Assembly: GCA_014654775.1 (NCBI GenBank)
Contig: JACVZW010000083.1
Span: 104,578-168,577 of the forward strand
DNA: 64,000 nt
Origin: Paracoccaceae bacterium
GTDB taxonomy: Bacteria > Pseudomonadota > Alphaproteobacteria > Rhodobacterales > Rhodobacteraceae
Direction: 5' to 3'
How positions within the stretch are numbered: position 1 is the stretch's first letter; each line of letters opens with the position of its first letter. This document shows, piece after piece, positions 43,833 through 52,568 of the stretch. The notes under the pieces were generated by a model, which was not told the DNA's origin, made no database searches, and saw nothing but the letters and a program-made list of their open reading frames with translations. The translations under genes and the position numbers were made by a program.

Positions 43833-44065
43833 TCGGGTTCCTCTCTGTTCTGTCTCCGGCGCTTTTCCCCTTGCGGCCGGATGAAGTTGTGACGCTATTT
43901 CAGGCTGTGGATGGCCTCAAGCCGTTATCGAGATTGGAATTGATCGACGTGACGGCAAGGGGGGGCGGGCAAGTTTGCCGATAAACTTGGCGCGTTCTGC
44001 CCAAGGAATAGGCATTGGTGCGGGGCCGGGCGGGGGTTTCCCCGGATTGCAGGAGGGAAAGCGGG

Positions 44066-45055
44066 ATGTTCAGGGCGCTGGTGGTGGAAAAGGACGAGTC
44101 AGGGGCAACCTCTGCGGGCGTCCAGAGGCTGGAGGATGGGCGTCTGCCCGCAGGCGACGTGACTGTCGCGGTGGAATGGTCCACACTGAACTACAAGGAC
44201 GGGCTCTGCCTCGGATCGGGGGGCGGCATGGTGCGCGCCTGGCCGCATGTGCCGGGCATTGATTTCGCGGGCGTGGTCGAGGCATCGGACGACCCCCGCT
44301 ACCGCCCCGGCGACCGGGTGGTGCTGACGGGCTGGCGTGTGGGCGAAAGCTGGTGGGGCGGCTTTGCCGAAAAGGCACGGGTCAAGGCCGACTGGCTGGT
44401 CCCGCTGCCCGACGGTCTGACCACAAGGCAGGCGATGGCCGTGGGGACCGCGGGCTTCACCGCCATGCTTTCTGTCATGGCGCTCGAGGCGCATGGCCTG
44501 ACCCCCGATCTGGGCGAGGTGCTGGTCACCGGCGCCGCAGGCGGCGTCGGATCGGTCGCCGTCGCCCTTCTGGCCGAACGCGGCTATGCCGTGGCCGCCG
44601 TGACTGGCCGCCCCGAGACGGAACCCTATCTGCGTGGCCTCGGCGCCACCCGCATCGTCCCGCGCGAGGAATTGGCCGAGACGGTGAAGAAGCCGCTCGA
44701 ATCCGAACTCTGGGCGGGCTGCATCGACAATGTGGGGGGCGCGATGCTCGCCCGCGTGCTGGGCCAGATGAAATCGGATTGCTCCGTGGCCTCCGTCGGC
44801 CTTGCCGGGGGCGCCGACCTGCCTGCGAAGGTCACGCCCTTCATCCTGCGCGGGGTGAACCTTCTCGGGATCAATTCCGTCATGGTTCCTTACGCCAAGC
44901 GGGTGACGGCATGGAACCGCATCGCCGCCGAACTGCCCATGGCCAAGCTGGAGGCGATGGTGGAGGAATGCGGCCTCAGCGATCTGCCCGATCTCGGCCG
45001 CGCCATCCTGAAAGGGGCGGTGAAGGGCCGGGTCGTGGTGGACGTCCGCCGCTGA
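44066..45055 (+). CDS. acuI: Acryloyl-CoA reductase (AcuI/YhdH, MDR superfamily)
   Basis: A 329-residue zinc-independent medium-chain dehydrogenase/reductase. Hallmarks: STLNYKDGLCLGSG, PGIDFAGVVEASDDPRYRPGDRVVLTGWRVGE, the coenzyme motif VTGAAGGVGSVAV, and FILRGVNLLGINSVMVP. AcuI reduces toxic acryloyl-CoA to propionyl-CoA with NADPH, relevant in DMSP breakdown and in 3-hydroxypropionate assimilation by Rhodobacter. ATG 44066 follows AGGAGG with 9-nt spacing. A GC palindrome at 45079-45096 probably ends the transcript. Confidence 0.9.
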   Translation: MFRALVVEKDESGATSAGVQRLEDGRLPAGDVTVAVEWSTLNYKDGLCLGSGGGMVRAWPHVPGIDFAGVVEASDDPRYRPGDRVVLTGWRVGESWWGGFAEKARVKADWLVPLPDGLTTRQAMAVGTAGFTAMLSVMALEAHGLTPDLGEVLVTGAAGGVGSVAVALLAERGYAVAAVTGRPETEPYLRGLGATRIVPREELAETVKKPLESELWAGCIDNVGGAMLARVLGQMKSDCSVASVGLAGGADLPAKVTPFILRGVNLLGINSVMVPYAKRVTAWNRIAAELPMAKLEAMVEECGLSDLPDLGRAILKGAVKGRVVVDVRR

Positions 45056-45078
45056 GGCACCCCGTGACCGCCGGTGCA

Positions 45079-45150
45079 GGGGGCGCGCGCGCCCCCTCTT
45101 GGCGCTGCGCGCCAATTCACCCCCTGCGGATATTTTCAAACAGATGAAGA
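45079..45150 (+). repeat. Compound 3'-end repeat after acuI (terminator plus GGATATTT unit)
   Basis: Perfect 18-bp palindrome GGGGGCGCGCGCGCCCCC (45079-45096), TCTT, small stem GGCGC-TGC-GCGCC (45101-45113), then ATTCACCCCCTGC and GGATATTTTCAAACAGATGA (from 45128). Same modular order as the element after tex at 30433-30501, so this is a second copy of a dispersed 3'-end element. Confidence 0.75.
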
Positions 45151-45352
45151 GGGCAGGGCACCATTTCGGGGCTTGAGGCGGCGCAGGGGGATTGCTACGC
45201 CTGTCCCTGAAGGGCCTACGCGCCCCTCTGCCTGCGGAAGAGACATGCCGCAGGCTGGCTGGAAGACCTGCCACGGACCGGGACCTTGCCCGCCCGTGCG
45301 GCGCGCGCGGCCCCCGGTCCGGTGGACACCGAACCTTGAAGGGATGCCCCTG

Positions 45353-46582
45353 ATGACCGCGCTTGATCTCGATTTCGTCCGCTCGCAGTTCCCGGCCTTT
45401 GCCTCGCCGGTCCTGTCGACCCATGCCTTCTTCGAGAACGCAGGCGGCTCTTACCCTTGCGCGCAGGTGGTGGACCGGCTGCACCGCTTCTACACCGACC
45501 GGAAGGTGCAGCCCTATGCCCCCTATCCCGGCGCGCAGGCCGGCGGGGCCGAGATGGACGAGGCGCGCACCCGCCTTGCCGCGATGATGGGCGTGGCCCG
45601 CGAGGAAGTCTCCTTCGGCCCCTCGACCAGCGCCAATACCTATGTGCTGGCGCAGGCGGTGCGGAAATGGCTTTCCGGCACGGGGCAGGCCATCGTCGTG
45701 ACCGATCAGGACCATGAGGCGAATTCGGGCGTCTGGCGGCGGTTGGCCGATGAGGGCGTCGAGGTGCGGGAATGGAAGCTCGACCCCGAAACCGGATCGC
45801 TGTCGCTGGCCGCTCTTTCCGCGCTTTTGTCGGATGGCAAGGTGCGGCTCGTCTGCTTTCCCCATTGTTCCAACGTGGTGGCCGAGATCAACGATGTGAC
45901 CGCGATCTGCGCCCTCGCGCGGGCGGCGGGCGCGCGCACGGTGGTGGACGGCGTCAGCTACGCCCCCCACGGCTTTCCCGACATCCCCGCCTTGGGCTGC
46001 GACGTCTATCTCTTTTCGGCCTACAAAACCTATGGCCCCCATCAGGGCATCATGGTCATCCGCGAAGGCTTCGGGATGGACCTGCCCGGTCAGGCACATT
46101 TCTTCAACAATGCCACGCTCTACAAACGCTTCACCCCCGCGGGCCCGGACCATGCCCAGATCGCGGCCTGCGCGGGCATGGCCGATTACATCGACGCACT
46201 GGCCGCGCGCCACGGGATCGGCGGCGATGCGGCGGCGCGGAACCGGGGCGTGCATGACCTGATGCGCGCGCAAGAGGTGGCCGTCATCGCGCCGCTTCTG
46301 GACTACCTCGCCGCGCGCAACGATGTCCGCCTGATCGGCCCCCGCGATCCCGCCCGCCGCGCGCCCACCGTCGCCGTCGATCTGGGCCGCGCCGCCGAAC
46401 CTGTGTCCGAGGAGTTGGGCCGTCGCGGCATCGCCTGCTGGGCAGGCGATTTCTATGCTGTCCGCCCGCTCACCGCGATGGGGGTAGACCTTGAAAAGGG
46501 CGTCCTTCGCATGAGCGCGGTGCATTACACCGGGGCCGATGACGTGACCCGCCTCATCGCCGCGCTGGACGCGCTTCTCTGA
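45353..46582 (+). CDS. Class V aminotransferase-fold PLP enzyme (cysteine desulfurase-like)
   Basis: A 409-residue PLP enzyme of the NifS/CsdA fold. Features: HAFFENAGGSYPCAQVVDRL at the N-terminus (substrate loop), FGPSTSANTYVLAQAV, VVTDQDHEANSGVWRRLA, CFPHCSNVVAEINDV, DGVSYAPHGFPD, and the PLP-lysine block YLFSAYKTYGPHQGIM. It lacks the long Cys-bearing C-terminal loop of true IscS, so desulfurase activity is uncertain. ATG 45353 is used; ATG 45344 is in frame. Monocistronic, about 80 bp before the photolyase gene. Confidence 0.85.
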   Translation: MTALDLDFVRSQFPAFASPVLSTHAFFENAGGSYPCAQVVDRLHRFYTDRKVQPYAPYPGAQAGGAEMDEARTRLAAMMGVAREEVSFGPSTSANTYVLAQAVRKWLSGTGQAIVVTDQDHEANSGVWRRLADEGVEVREWKLDPETGSLSLAALSALLSDGKVRLVCFPHCSNVVAEINDVTAICALARAAGARTVVDGVSYAPHGFPDIPALGCDVYLFSAYKTYGPHQGIMVIREGFGMDLPGQAHFFNNATLYKRFTPAGPDHAQIAACAGMADYIDALAARHGIGGDAAARNRGVHDLMRAQEVAVIAPLLDYLAARNDVRLIGPRDPARRAPTVAVDLGRAAEPVSEELGRRGIACWAGDFYAVRPLTAMGVDLEKGVLRMSAVHYTGADDVTRLIAALDALL

Positions 46583-46605
46583 CCCCCGTTTCGTTCAGGG
46601 TCGGG

Positions 46606-46635
46606 TGATCCGGGGGGGCGGGCGGCGCGTATTCC
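46606..46635 (+). promoter_or_regulatory. Possible extracytoplasmic-sigma (RpoE/ChrR type) promoter before the photolyase
   Basis: TGATCC at 46606-46611 equals the -35 element of the Rhodobacter singlet-oxygen sigma-E; 18 nt later stands TATTCC (46630-46635), a weak -10. The downstream photolyase/cfa pair matches known members of that regulon. Confidence 0.4.
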
Positions 46636-46660
46636 TTTATGAACAATACAGAATGCGCGC

Positions 46661-48079
46661 ATGACACCCCCCCTGATCCTGTGGTTCCGCCGCGACCTGC
46701 GGCTGGATGACCTGCCAATGCTTTCGGCCGCGCTGGCAAGCGGCCAGCCCGTGATCCCGGTCTTCCTCCTCGATCCCGAAACCGAAAGCCTCGGCGCGGC
46801 GCCGAAATGGCGGCTCGGGCTGGGGGTGGAGGCCTTCGCAGCCCGGCTGCAGGCCATGGGGGCGCGGCTGATCCTGCGGCGCGGCCCCGCCTTGGCGGTG
46901 CTTCAGGCGCTGATTGCGGAAACCGGCGCGACGGGCGTCCTGTGGTCGCGCCTCTACGATCCGGCGGCCAAGGCCCGCGACAGCGCGGTGAAGGCGGCCC
47001 TAAAGGCGCAGGGCATCCGCGCCGAAAGCTTCGCAGGCCACCTGATGCACGAACCGTGGACGGTGCAGACGGGGCAGGGCGGTTTTTACCGGGTCTACAC
47101 CCCCTATTGGCGCACGGTCCGCGCGATCCCCGTCGCCGCCCCCGATCCCGCCCCCGCCCGCCTGCCCGTGCTGGAGCACTGGCCCATCTCCGACCGGCTG
47201 GAAGACTGGCGCATGGGGGCCGCCATGCAGCGCGGCGCGGCCATCGTCGCCGCCCATGTGCAGGTGGGCGAGGCGGCGGCGCTGACCCGCCTCCAAACCT
47301 TCCTCGCCGGTCCCGTGGACGCTTACGCCGAGGCGCGCGATCTGCCCGCCGAACCCGGCACCTCGCGCCTGTCCGAAAACCTCACCTATGGCGAGATCGG
47401 CATCCGCCGCGTCTGGCACGCAGGCCTTGCCGCCTTCGAACAAGGCCGCGCGGGGGCCGAAACCTTCCTCAAGGAGCTGGTCTGGCGCGAGTTTTCCTAT
47501 CACCTCCTGCACCACTCCCCCCAGATCACCACCGCGAACTGGAAGCCGGACTGGGACAGCTTCCCTTGGGCCACCGAAGGCCCGCAGCTCACCGCATGGC
47601 AACGCGGCATGACGGGCGAACCCTTTGTCGATGCCGCGATGCGCGAACTTTACGTGACCGGGACCATGCACAACCGGGGCCGGATGATTGTCGCCTCCTA
47701 CCTGACCAAACATCTGATGACGCATTGGAAAGCGGGCCTTGACTGGTTCGCCGATTGCCTGATCGACTGGGACCCGGCGGCCAATGCCATGGGCTGGCAA
47801 TGGGCGGCAGGCTCCGGCCCCGACGCCGCCCCCTATTTCCGCATCTTCAACCCCGCCACGCAGGTGGAGAAGTTCGATCCCAAAGGCCTCTACCGCCGCC
47901 GCTTCCTCGCCGAACCCAGCCGCACCCCCGGCCCCGAGGCGCTGGCCTTCTTCGACGCCGTCCCCCGGTCATGGCAGCTTGATCCCGCGCGCCCCCATCC
48001 GCGCCCCATCGTTGATCTGGCCGAAGGGCGGGCGCGGGCGCTTGCCGCCTATGCGGCGCGGGGCGGCGAGGGTGGGTGA
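46661..48079 (+). CDS. Deoxyribodipyrimidine photolyase (class I cryptochrome/photolyase)
   Basis: A 472-residue flavoprotein that repairs cyclobutane pyrimidine dimers with light. The N-terminal antenna-binding Rossmann domain starts PLILWFRRDLRLDDLP. The FAD-binding domain contains TSRLSENLTYGEIGIRRVW, LVWREFSYHLLHHSP, FVDAAMRELYVTGTMHNRGRMIVASYLTKHLMTHWKAGLDWF and WQWAAGSGPDAAPYFRIFNP, all standard class I motifs including the catalytic Trp region. Typical length. It is followed by cfa, the same order as phrA-cfaA of Rhodobacter sphaeroides. Confidence 0.93.
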   Translation: MTPPLILWFRRDLRLDDLPMLSAALASGQPVIPVFLLDPETESLGAAPKWRLGLGVEAFAARLQAMGARLILRRGPALAVLQALIAETGATGVLWSRLYDPAAKARDSAVKAALKAQGIRAESFAGHLMHEPWTVQTGQGGFYRVYTPYWRTVRAIPVAAPDPAPARLPVLEHWPISDRLEDWRMGAAMQRGAAIVAAHVQVGEAAALTRLQTFLAGPVDAYAEARDLPAEPGTSRLSENLTYGEIGIRRVWHAGLAAFEQGRAGAETFLKELVWREFSYHLLHHSPQITTANWKPDWDSFPWATEGPQLTAWQRGMTGEPFVDAAMRELYVTGTMHNRGRMIVASYLTKHLMTHWKAGLDWFADCLIDWDPAANAMGWQWAAGSGPDAAPYFRIFNPATQVEKFDPKGLYRRRFLAEPSRTPGPEALAFFDAVPRSWQLDPARPHPRPIVDLAEGRARALAAYAARGGEGG

Positions 48080-48218
48080 CGCAAGGGAAATCGCGCAACC
48101 GGGGCGGGAAGCCGCGTCAAACCCTGTGTCGAACCGAATGAAAAGCGCATGAAACCCTTGAGTGCGGCCTTCGTATCTGGGACTGTGGCGCGCAAAAAAG
48201 AAGAAACGTGGGGAGTTC

Positions 48219-49448
48219 ATGGACGTACTGACCAGCATCAAGGGCCAATCCGGCCTGCCACGCTATTTTGCCTCGGCCTATCAGGTCTTGCAGGGCATGG
48301 GACGGGGGCGGCTGGATTTTGTCTTGCCCGACGGTCGGCGATTCCGCGTCGATGCGCCCAAGCCCGGCCCAGTGGGCGAGGTGGTGATTCACAACGCCGA
48401 CGTCTTTTCCCGACTGATCCGCGAAGGCGATCTGGGCTTCTGCGACGCCTATCTCGAAGGCTGGTGGTCCAGCCCCGACCTTCAGGCGCTGATGGACCTC
48501 GTGCAACTGCCCGAAAACGACCGCATCAATGACGGCTTCCCCGGCATGGGCCTACTGCGCCTCTTTGAACGGATGCGCTTTTGGCTGCAATCGAACAGCA
48601 AGGGGCAGGCGAAGAAGAACATTTCCTACCACTATGATCTTGGGAACGATTTCTACCGCCTCTGGCTGGACGAAACGATGACCTATTCCAGCGCCATCTT
48701 CCACACAGGCCAAGAAAGCCTCGAGGCCGCGCAGACCGAGAAATACAAATCCATGGTCGATCAGATGGGCGCAGGCCCCGGCGATCATGTGCTGGAGATT
48801 GGCTGCGGCTGGGGTGGCTTCGCCGAATACGCCGCCAAAGAGCGTGGGCTCAAGGTCACCGGCCTGACGATCAGCCGCGCGCAATACGACTATGCGGTGG
48901 AACGGATGGCCCGCGCGGGCCTCTCCGACCGGGTCGAGATCAAGCTGCAGGATTACCGCGACGAGCGCGGCATTTACGACGGCATCGCCTCCATCGAAAT
49001 GTTCGAAGCCGTGGGCGAACGCTACTGGCCCACCTATTTCGACTCGCTGCGCGAAAGGCTGAAACCCGGGCGCAACGCCACGCTGCAAATCATCACCATC
49101 GCCGACCGCCGCTGGGAGGTCTACCGCAAGGGCGTGGACTTCATCCAGAAATACATCTTCCCCGGCGGCATGCTGCCCTCTCCCGCCGCCCTCAGGGCCG
49201 AGGTGGAACGGGCCGGCCTCCGGGTGAAGCACTCGGTCGAATTCGGCGACAGCTACAGCCAGACCCTGCGGCGCTGGCACGACACCTTCAACACCCGCTG
49301 GGACGAGGTGGCGAAGATGGGCTTCGATGATCGCTTCCGGCGCATGTGGAACTTCTACCTCACCTCTTGCGCGGGGGCCTTCGAGGGCGGAAACTGCGAT
49401 GTGACGCAGATCACGATCACCCGTCCGCCGCTCACCCGTCCGCAATAG
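48219..49448 (+). CDS. cfa: Cyclopropane-fatty-acyl-phospholipid synthase family methyltransferase
   Basis: A 409-residue SAM-dependent enzyme that adds a methylene bridge to unsaturated acyl chains in membrane phospholipids. An N-terminal Cfa-specific region (about 1-120; LGFCDAYLEGWWSSPDL) precedes the methyltransferase domain with KNISYHYDLGNDFYRLWLDETMTYSSAIF, the SAM motif VLEIGCGWGGFAEYAA, SIEMFEAVGERYWPTYF and FIQKYIFPGGMLPS. ATG 48219 has GGGGAG upstream; the frame opens further to 48162 without a ribosome site. In Rhodobacter, a cfaA next to phrA is part of the singlet-oxygen response. Confidence 0.92.
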   Translation: MDVLTSIKGQSGLPRYFASAYQVLQGMGRGRLDFVLPDGRRFRVDAPKPGPVGEVVIHNADVFSRLIREGDLGFCDAYLEGWWSSPDLQALMDLVQLPENDRINDGFPGMGLLRLFERMRFWLQSNSKGQAKKNISYHYDLGNDFYRLWLDETMTYSSAIFHTGQESLEAAQTEKYKSMVDQMGAGPGDHVLEIGCGWGGFAEYAAKERGLKVTGLTISRAQYDYAVERMARAGLSDRVEIKLQDYRDERGIYDGIASIEMFEAVGERYWPTYFDSLRERLKPGRNATLQIITIADRRWEVYRKGVDFIQKYIFPGGMLPSPAALRAEVERAGLRVKHSVEFGDSYSQTLRRWHDTFNTRWDEVAKMGFDDRFRRMWNFYLTSCAGAFEGGNCDVTQITITRPPLTRPQ

Positions 49449-49458
49449 GGACCCGCCG

Positions 49459-49899
49459 ATGCCCACCGCCGCCAAACTGGTTGCCGCGCTGAGTTTCGCC
49501 TTCGCAGCCTGGGTTGTGTGCATCGTATTAGAGGGGTTTCTGCCCGAGGCGCAGCGGATCGGGCGGCTCTATTCCGTCTCCATCGCCATCGGGGCGCTGG
49601 GCGGCTGGTTCGTGTCGGGGGCCGCGCCCCGGGCCAGCATGGTCGAGGCGGCGGCGACGGGCCTCAGGACGGCCACGATCATCACCATCAGCGCGCTTTT
49701 GGCCTTTGCCGTGGGCACCATGCTAGAGGTCGCGATGCGCGGGCTCTATGGCGGGCCGATGGAGGCTTTCCTCGACATCTTCAACGAATTCGCCGAATTC
49801 GGCTCCATGATCCTGAACGCGCCGACGCTGGCCGCCATCATCCTCGGCGGCATCGTCGCCGGAATGGTGACCGAATCCGCCGGACGACGTTGGCGCTAA
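49459..49899 (+). CDS. trgA: TrgA-family membrane protein (tellurite resistance)
   Basis: A 146-residue protein with four hydrophobic helices (about residues 7-27, 39-54, 70-90 and 122-140). The family name comes from the Rhodobacter sphaeroides trgAB genes, whose presence contributes to high-level tellurite resistance. Features: AAWVVCIVLEGFLPEAQRIGRLY and GGPMEAFLDIFNEFAEFG. It starts 10 bp after cfa and lies 12 bp before trgB, so phr-cfa-trgA-trgB may be one transcript. The molecular function is not known. Confidence 0.85.
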   Translation: MPTAAKLVAALSFAFAAWVVCIVLEGFLPEAQRIGRLYSVSIAIGALGGWFVSGAAPRASMVEAAATGLRTATIITISALLAFAVGTMLEVAMRGLYGGPMEAFLDIFNEFAEFGSMILNAPTLAAIILGGIVAGMVTESAGRRWR

Positions 49900-49911
49900 G
49901 GGGGCGGATCG

Positions 49912-51039
49912 GTGCGCTTCTTCTTCTACGGCACGCTGTGCCACCCGTCCCTTCTGGCCCGGGTTCTGGGCCGCACGGCACCCACGCGCCCCGCCACCCT
50001 GCGTGACCACGCGGTCTTCTGGGCCGAAGGCGGGGCTTTCCCCCTGATCCAGCCCGTGCCCGGCGCCAAGGCCCAAGGCCTGATCCTTGACGATGCAACC
50101 GCAGAGGATGCGGCGCGGCTCGACTTCTACGAAGGCGGCTTCCGCTATGACACGGTGGAACGTCTGGTCGATACGGCCGAAGGCCCGGTCACCGCACGGG
50201 TCTACCTGCCGCAACCGGGCCGCTGGCAGCCCGGCGCGGCGTGGAGCCTCGCCGACTGGGCCGCCCGCTACGGCGCGGCCGCCGTGGCGACAGCCGCGGA
50301 TTTCATGGCGCTGATGGGGCAGGTGCCCGCCGAGGCGGTCGCCGCCCGCTATGGCCCGATGCTGACGCGCGGGGCCTCTCGCATCCGCGCCGCAGCGCCG
50401 CAGCCTGCCAACCTGCGCTGGCCCGGTGGGGCAGCCGAGGTGGCGGTGGACCGGGTCCGCACCCCCTATGCCCATTTCTTCGCGGTCGAGGAATGGCGTC
50501 TGGGCTGGCGGCAGTTCGACGGCACGATGGGGGCGCCGCAGGACCGCGCCGTCTTCGTCATGGCCGATGCAGTGACGGTGCTGCCCTATGATCCGGTCCG
50601 CGACCGCGTGCTCATGATCGAACAGTTCCGCGTCGGCGCGCTGGCCCGTGGCGATCAGGCCGCGTGGCAACTCGAGGCCATCGCAGGCCGCATCGACCCC
50701 GGCGAAACGCCGGAAGAGGCCGCAAAACGCGAGGCGCTGGAAGAGGCGGGTCTCATGCTCGGTCCCCTTCTGCCTGTGGCGGGCTACTATCCCAGCCCCG
50801 GCGCGGTCAGCGAATATCTCTATTCCTACGTGGCGCTGACCGACCTGCCCGATGGCGTGGCGGGCATCTTCGGCGCGGCGGAAGAGGCCGAGGATATCCG
50901 GGGCCATCTGATCTCCTTCGACCGCATGATGGACTTGGCCGCCTCCGGCGAATTGACCAACGGCCCGATGCTGCTGACCGCGCTCTGGCTGCAACGCGAA
51001 CGCCCCCGCCTGCGGGCCGAGGCTGCCGCAGGTCCCTGA
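49912..51039 (+). CDS. trgB: TrgB: gamma-glutamylcyclotransferase-like domain fused to NUDIX hydrolase
   Basis: A 375-residue two-domain protein. Residues 1-150 are AIG2/GGCT-like with MRFFFYGTLCHPSLLARVLG (YGTL substrate loop) and ARLDFYEGGFRYDTV. Residues about 175-360 are an ADP-ribose-pyrophosphatase-type NUDIX domain with VLMIEQFRVGAL and NUDIX box GRIDPGETPEEAAKREALEEAGL. It resembles tellurite-resistance TrgB of Rhodobacter. Start GTG 49912 begins the conserved RFFFYGTL block. An enzyme handling glutathione-like or nucleotide-sugar damage is plausible but unproven. Confidence 0.87.
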   Translation: MRFFFYGTLCHPSLLARVLGRTAPTRPATLRDHAVFWAEGGAFPLIQPVPGAKAQGLILDDATAEDAARLDFYEGGFRYDTVERLVDTAEGPVTARVYLPQPGRWQPGAAWSLADWAARYGAAAVATAADFMALMGQVPAEAVAARYGPMLTRGASRIRAAAPQPANLRWPGGAAEVAVDRVRTPYAHFFAVEEWRLGWRQFDGTMGAPQDRAVFVMADAVTVLPYDPVRDRVLMIEQFRVGALARGDQAAWQLEAIAGRIDPGETPEEAAKREALEEAGLMLGPLLPVAGYYPSPGAVSEYLYSYVALTDLPDGVAGIFGAAEEAEDIRGHLISFDRMMDLAASGELTNGPMLLTALWLQRERPRLRAEAAAGP

Positions 51040-51293
51040 AACAGACCCCGCGCGCCCAAGACCTGATCCGGGGCCTCCCGCGTCCCGCTCCCCTGCCTTT
51101 GAAGGCGGGTGTCCCGGATCAAGCCCGGGACGGGTTCCCCTCGTGATCCACGGTCGCCCCCGTGCTGACCCCGCGCCCCGGACCTTGCTCCGGGGCAGTC
51201 CGACACCCTGCCGCATGCCATTGGCGACGGGAGGTGCGCCACCACGGCGGGGTCGCGTTAACCTTAACGCCTCCCTTCATCACCGCCCGCTCC
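51040..51293. repeat. Intergenic stretch rich in dispersed-type inverted repeats
   Basis: GTCCCGG-ATCAAGC-CCGGGAC (51111-51131) and GCCCCGGA-CCTTGC-TCCGGGGC (51175-51196) are short perfect hairpins of the CCCGGATCAAG kind scattered in alphaproteobacterial genomes. No gene was seen here. Confidence 0.6.
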
Positions 51294-51339
51294 GTGCCCA
51301 CAGTTTGCTGCACAAAAGGCGGCACAGAATAGGGCACAG
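51294..51339 (+). repeat. 46-bp direct repeat, left copy
   Basis: Starts GTGCCCACAGTTTGC and ends AGGGCACAG. It differs from the copy at 54562-54607 at 3 of 46 positions by eye (relative positions 16, 22, 37); weaker similarity continues about 25 bp further. The two copies, in the same orientation, enclose the oxidoreductase-epimerase-GntR module. Internally it holds GGCACAGAA-like direct repeats and GTGCC/GGCAC ends. Confidence 0.85.
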
Positions 51340-51381
51340 CCGTTTTCGACCAAGCCCTTGATCCTGCACCGCATTAAGGCC

Positions 51382-52557
51382 CTACAGCGCCAGCGACACC
51401 CAAGCCCCGTTGCGCTTGGACGACCGCACGCAGGCATCGACAAAGGCCACGCCCTCCAGCCCTTCCTTCAGGCCGGGGAAGGTGGCAGCCGGGTCCAGCG
51501 CATTGCCGTCTCGGCGGGCCAGAATGGCGCGGGCGGTTTCGGCGTAAATGTTTGCAAAACCTTCCAAATACCCCTCCGGATGCCCCGGCGGCACGCGCGT
51601 CACGCGCCCCGCCTCCGGCCCTGATCCGGCCCCGCCCCGCGTGATGCGGAACTTCGGCTGATTCAGCGGGCCGACCCACAGGTAATTCGGGTCCTCCTGC
51701 GCCCATTCAATCCCGGCCTTCGTCCCGTAAACCCTTAGCCGCAAACCATTTTCACAGCCCGAAGCGACCTGCGAACACCACAGCATCCCCCGCGCCCCAC
51801 CCTTGTAGCGCAGCATGACATGCCCGTTGTCATCCACCCGCCGCCCGGGAACAAAGCTCTGCAAATCGGCGGCAAGGCTCTCAAGCTCCAACCCCGTCAC
51901 AAAGCCCGCAAGGTTGAAGGCATGGGTCCCGATATCCCCCGTCGATCCACCCGCCCCGGTGCGCGCCGGGTCCGTCCGCCAGTCGGCCTGCTTTTGCCCA
52001 GAATTTTCAATGGGTTCCGCCAGCCAATCCTGCGCATATTCCACCTGCACGACCCGGATATCCCCCAGATCGCCGTTGCGCACCATCGCCGCCGCCTGCC
52101 GGATCATCGGATAGCCCGTGTAGTTATGCGTCAACGCAAAAACCACGCCCGACGCCTCCGCCGCCTTGGCCAGACGCTTCGCCTCGGGCAGCGTGGCGGT
52201 CAGCGGCTTGTCGCAGATCACATGGATGCCCCGCCGCAAGAACTGCATCGCCACCGGCGCATGCATGTGGTTCGGCGTGACGATGGCCACCGCCTCGATC
52301 CCGTCCTTCCGCCGCGCCTCGCGCGCCGCCATTTCGGCAAAGCTGGCATAGGTCCGCCTCTCGTCCACCCCAAGGTCCGCCCCCGACGCCATGCTCTTTT
52401 CAGCATTGGACGAGAAACACCCCGCAACCAGTTCATATTGATCATCTATCCGTGCCGCGATGCGGTGGACCGCGCCGATGAAAGCATCGCGCCCGCCCCC
52501 CACCATGCCCAGCCGGATGCGCGGCGCCCGCGCGACATGTGTCCCTGTGATGGCCAT
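51382..52557 (-). CDS. Gfo/Idh/MocA-family NAD(P)-dependent oxidoreductase
   Basis: A 391-residue sugar-type dehydrogenase. Rossmann N-terminus RLGMVGGGRDAFIGAVHR, conserved AIVTPNHMHAPVA, the catalytic-loop CDKPLTAT (EKP position), and FALTHNYTGYPMIRQA. The C-terminal alpha/beta domain has TGDIGTHAFNLAGFVTG. Likely acts on a sugar, inositol or sugar acid; substrate unknown. It lies 11 bp downstream of a sugar isomerase-like gene on the same strand, so the two form an operon, opposite to a divergent GntR regulator. Confidence 0.9.
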   Translation of the reverse strand: MAITGTHVARAPRIRLGMVGGGRDAFIGAVHRIAARIDDQYELVAGCFSSNAEKSMASGADLGVDERRTYASFAEMAAREARRKDGIEAVAIVTPNHMHAPVAMQFLRRGIHVICDKPLTATLPEAKRLAKAAEASGVVFALTHNYTGYPMIRQAAAMVRNGDLGDIRVVQVEYAQDWLAEPIENSGQKQADWRTDPARTGAGGSTGDIGTHAFNLAGFVTGLELESLAADLQSFVPGRRVDDNGHVMLRYKGGARGMLWCSQVASGCENGLRLRVYGTKAGIEWAQEDPNYLWVGPLNQPKFRITRGGAGSGPEAGRVTRVPPGHPEGYLEGFANIYAETARAILARRDGNALDPAATFPGLKEGLEGVAFVDACVRSSKRNGAWVSLAL

Positions 52558-52568
52558 AATGGTCCCCC

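Noticed and set aside
44099..46525. 808-codon open frame on the minus strand opposite acuI and the class V aminotransferase gene
   Set aside because: It is the antisense shadow of two well-recognised genes in GC-rich DNA; its translation is rich in His/Arg/Gly/Asp with no motif.
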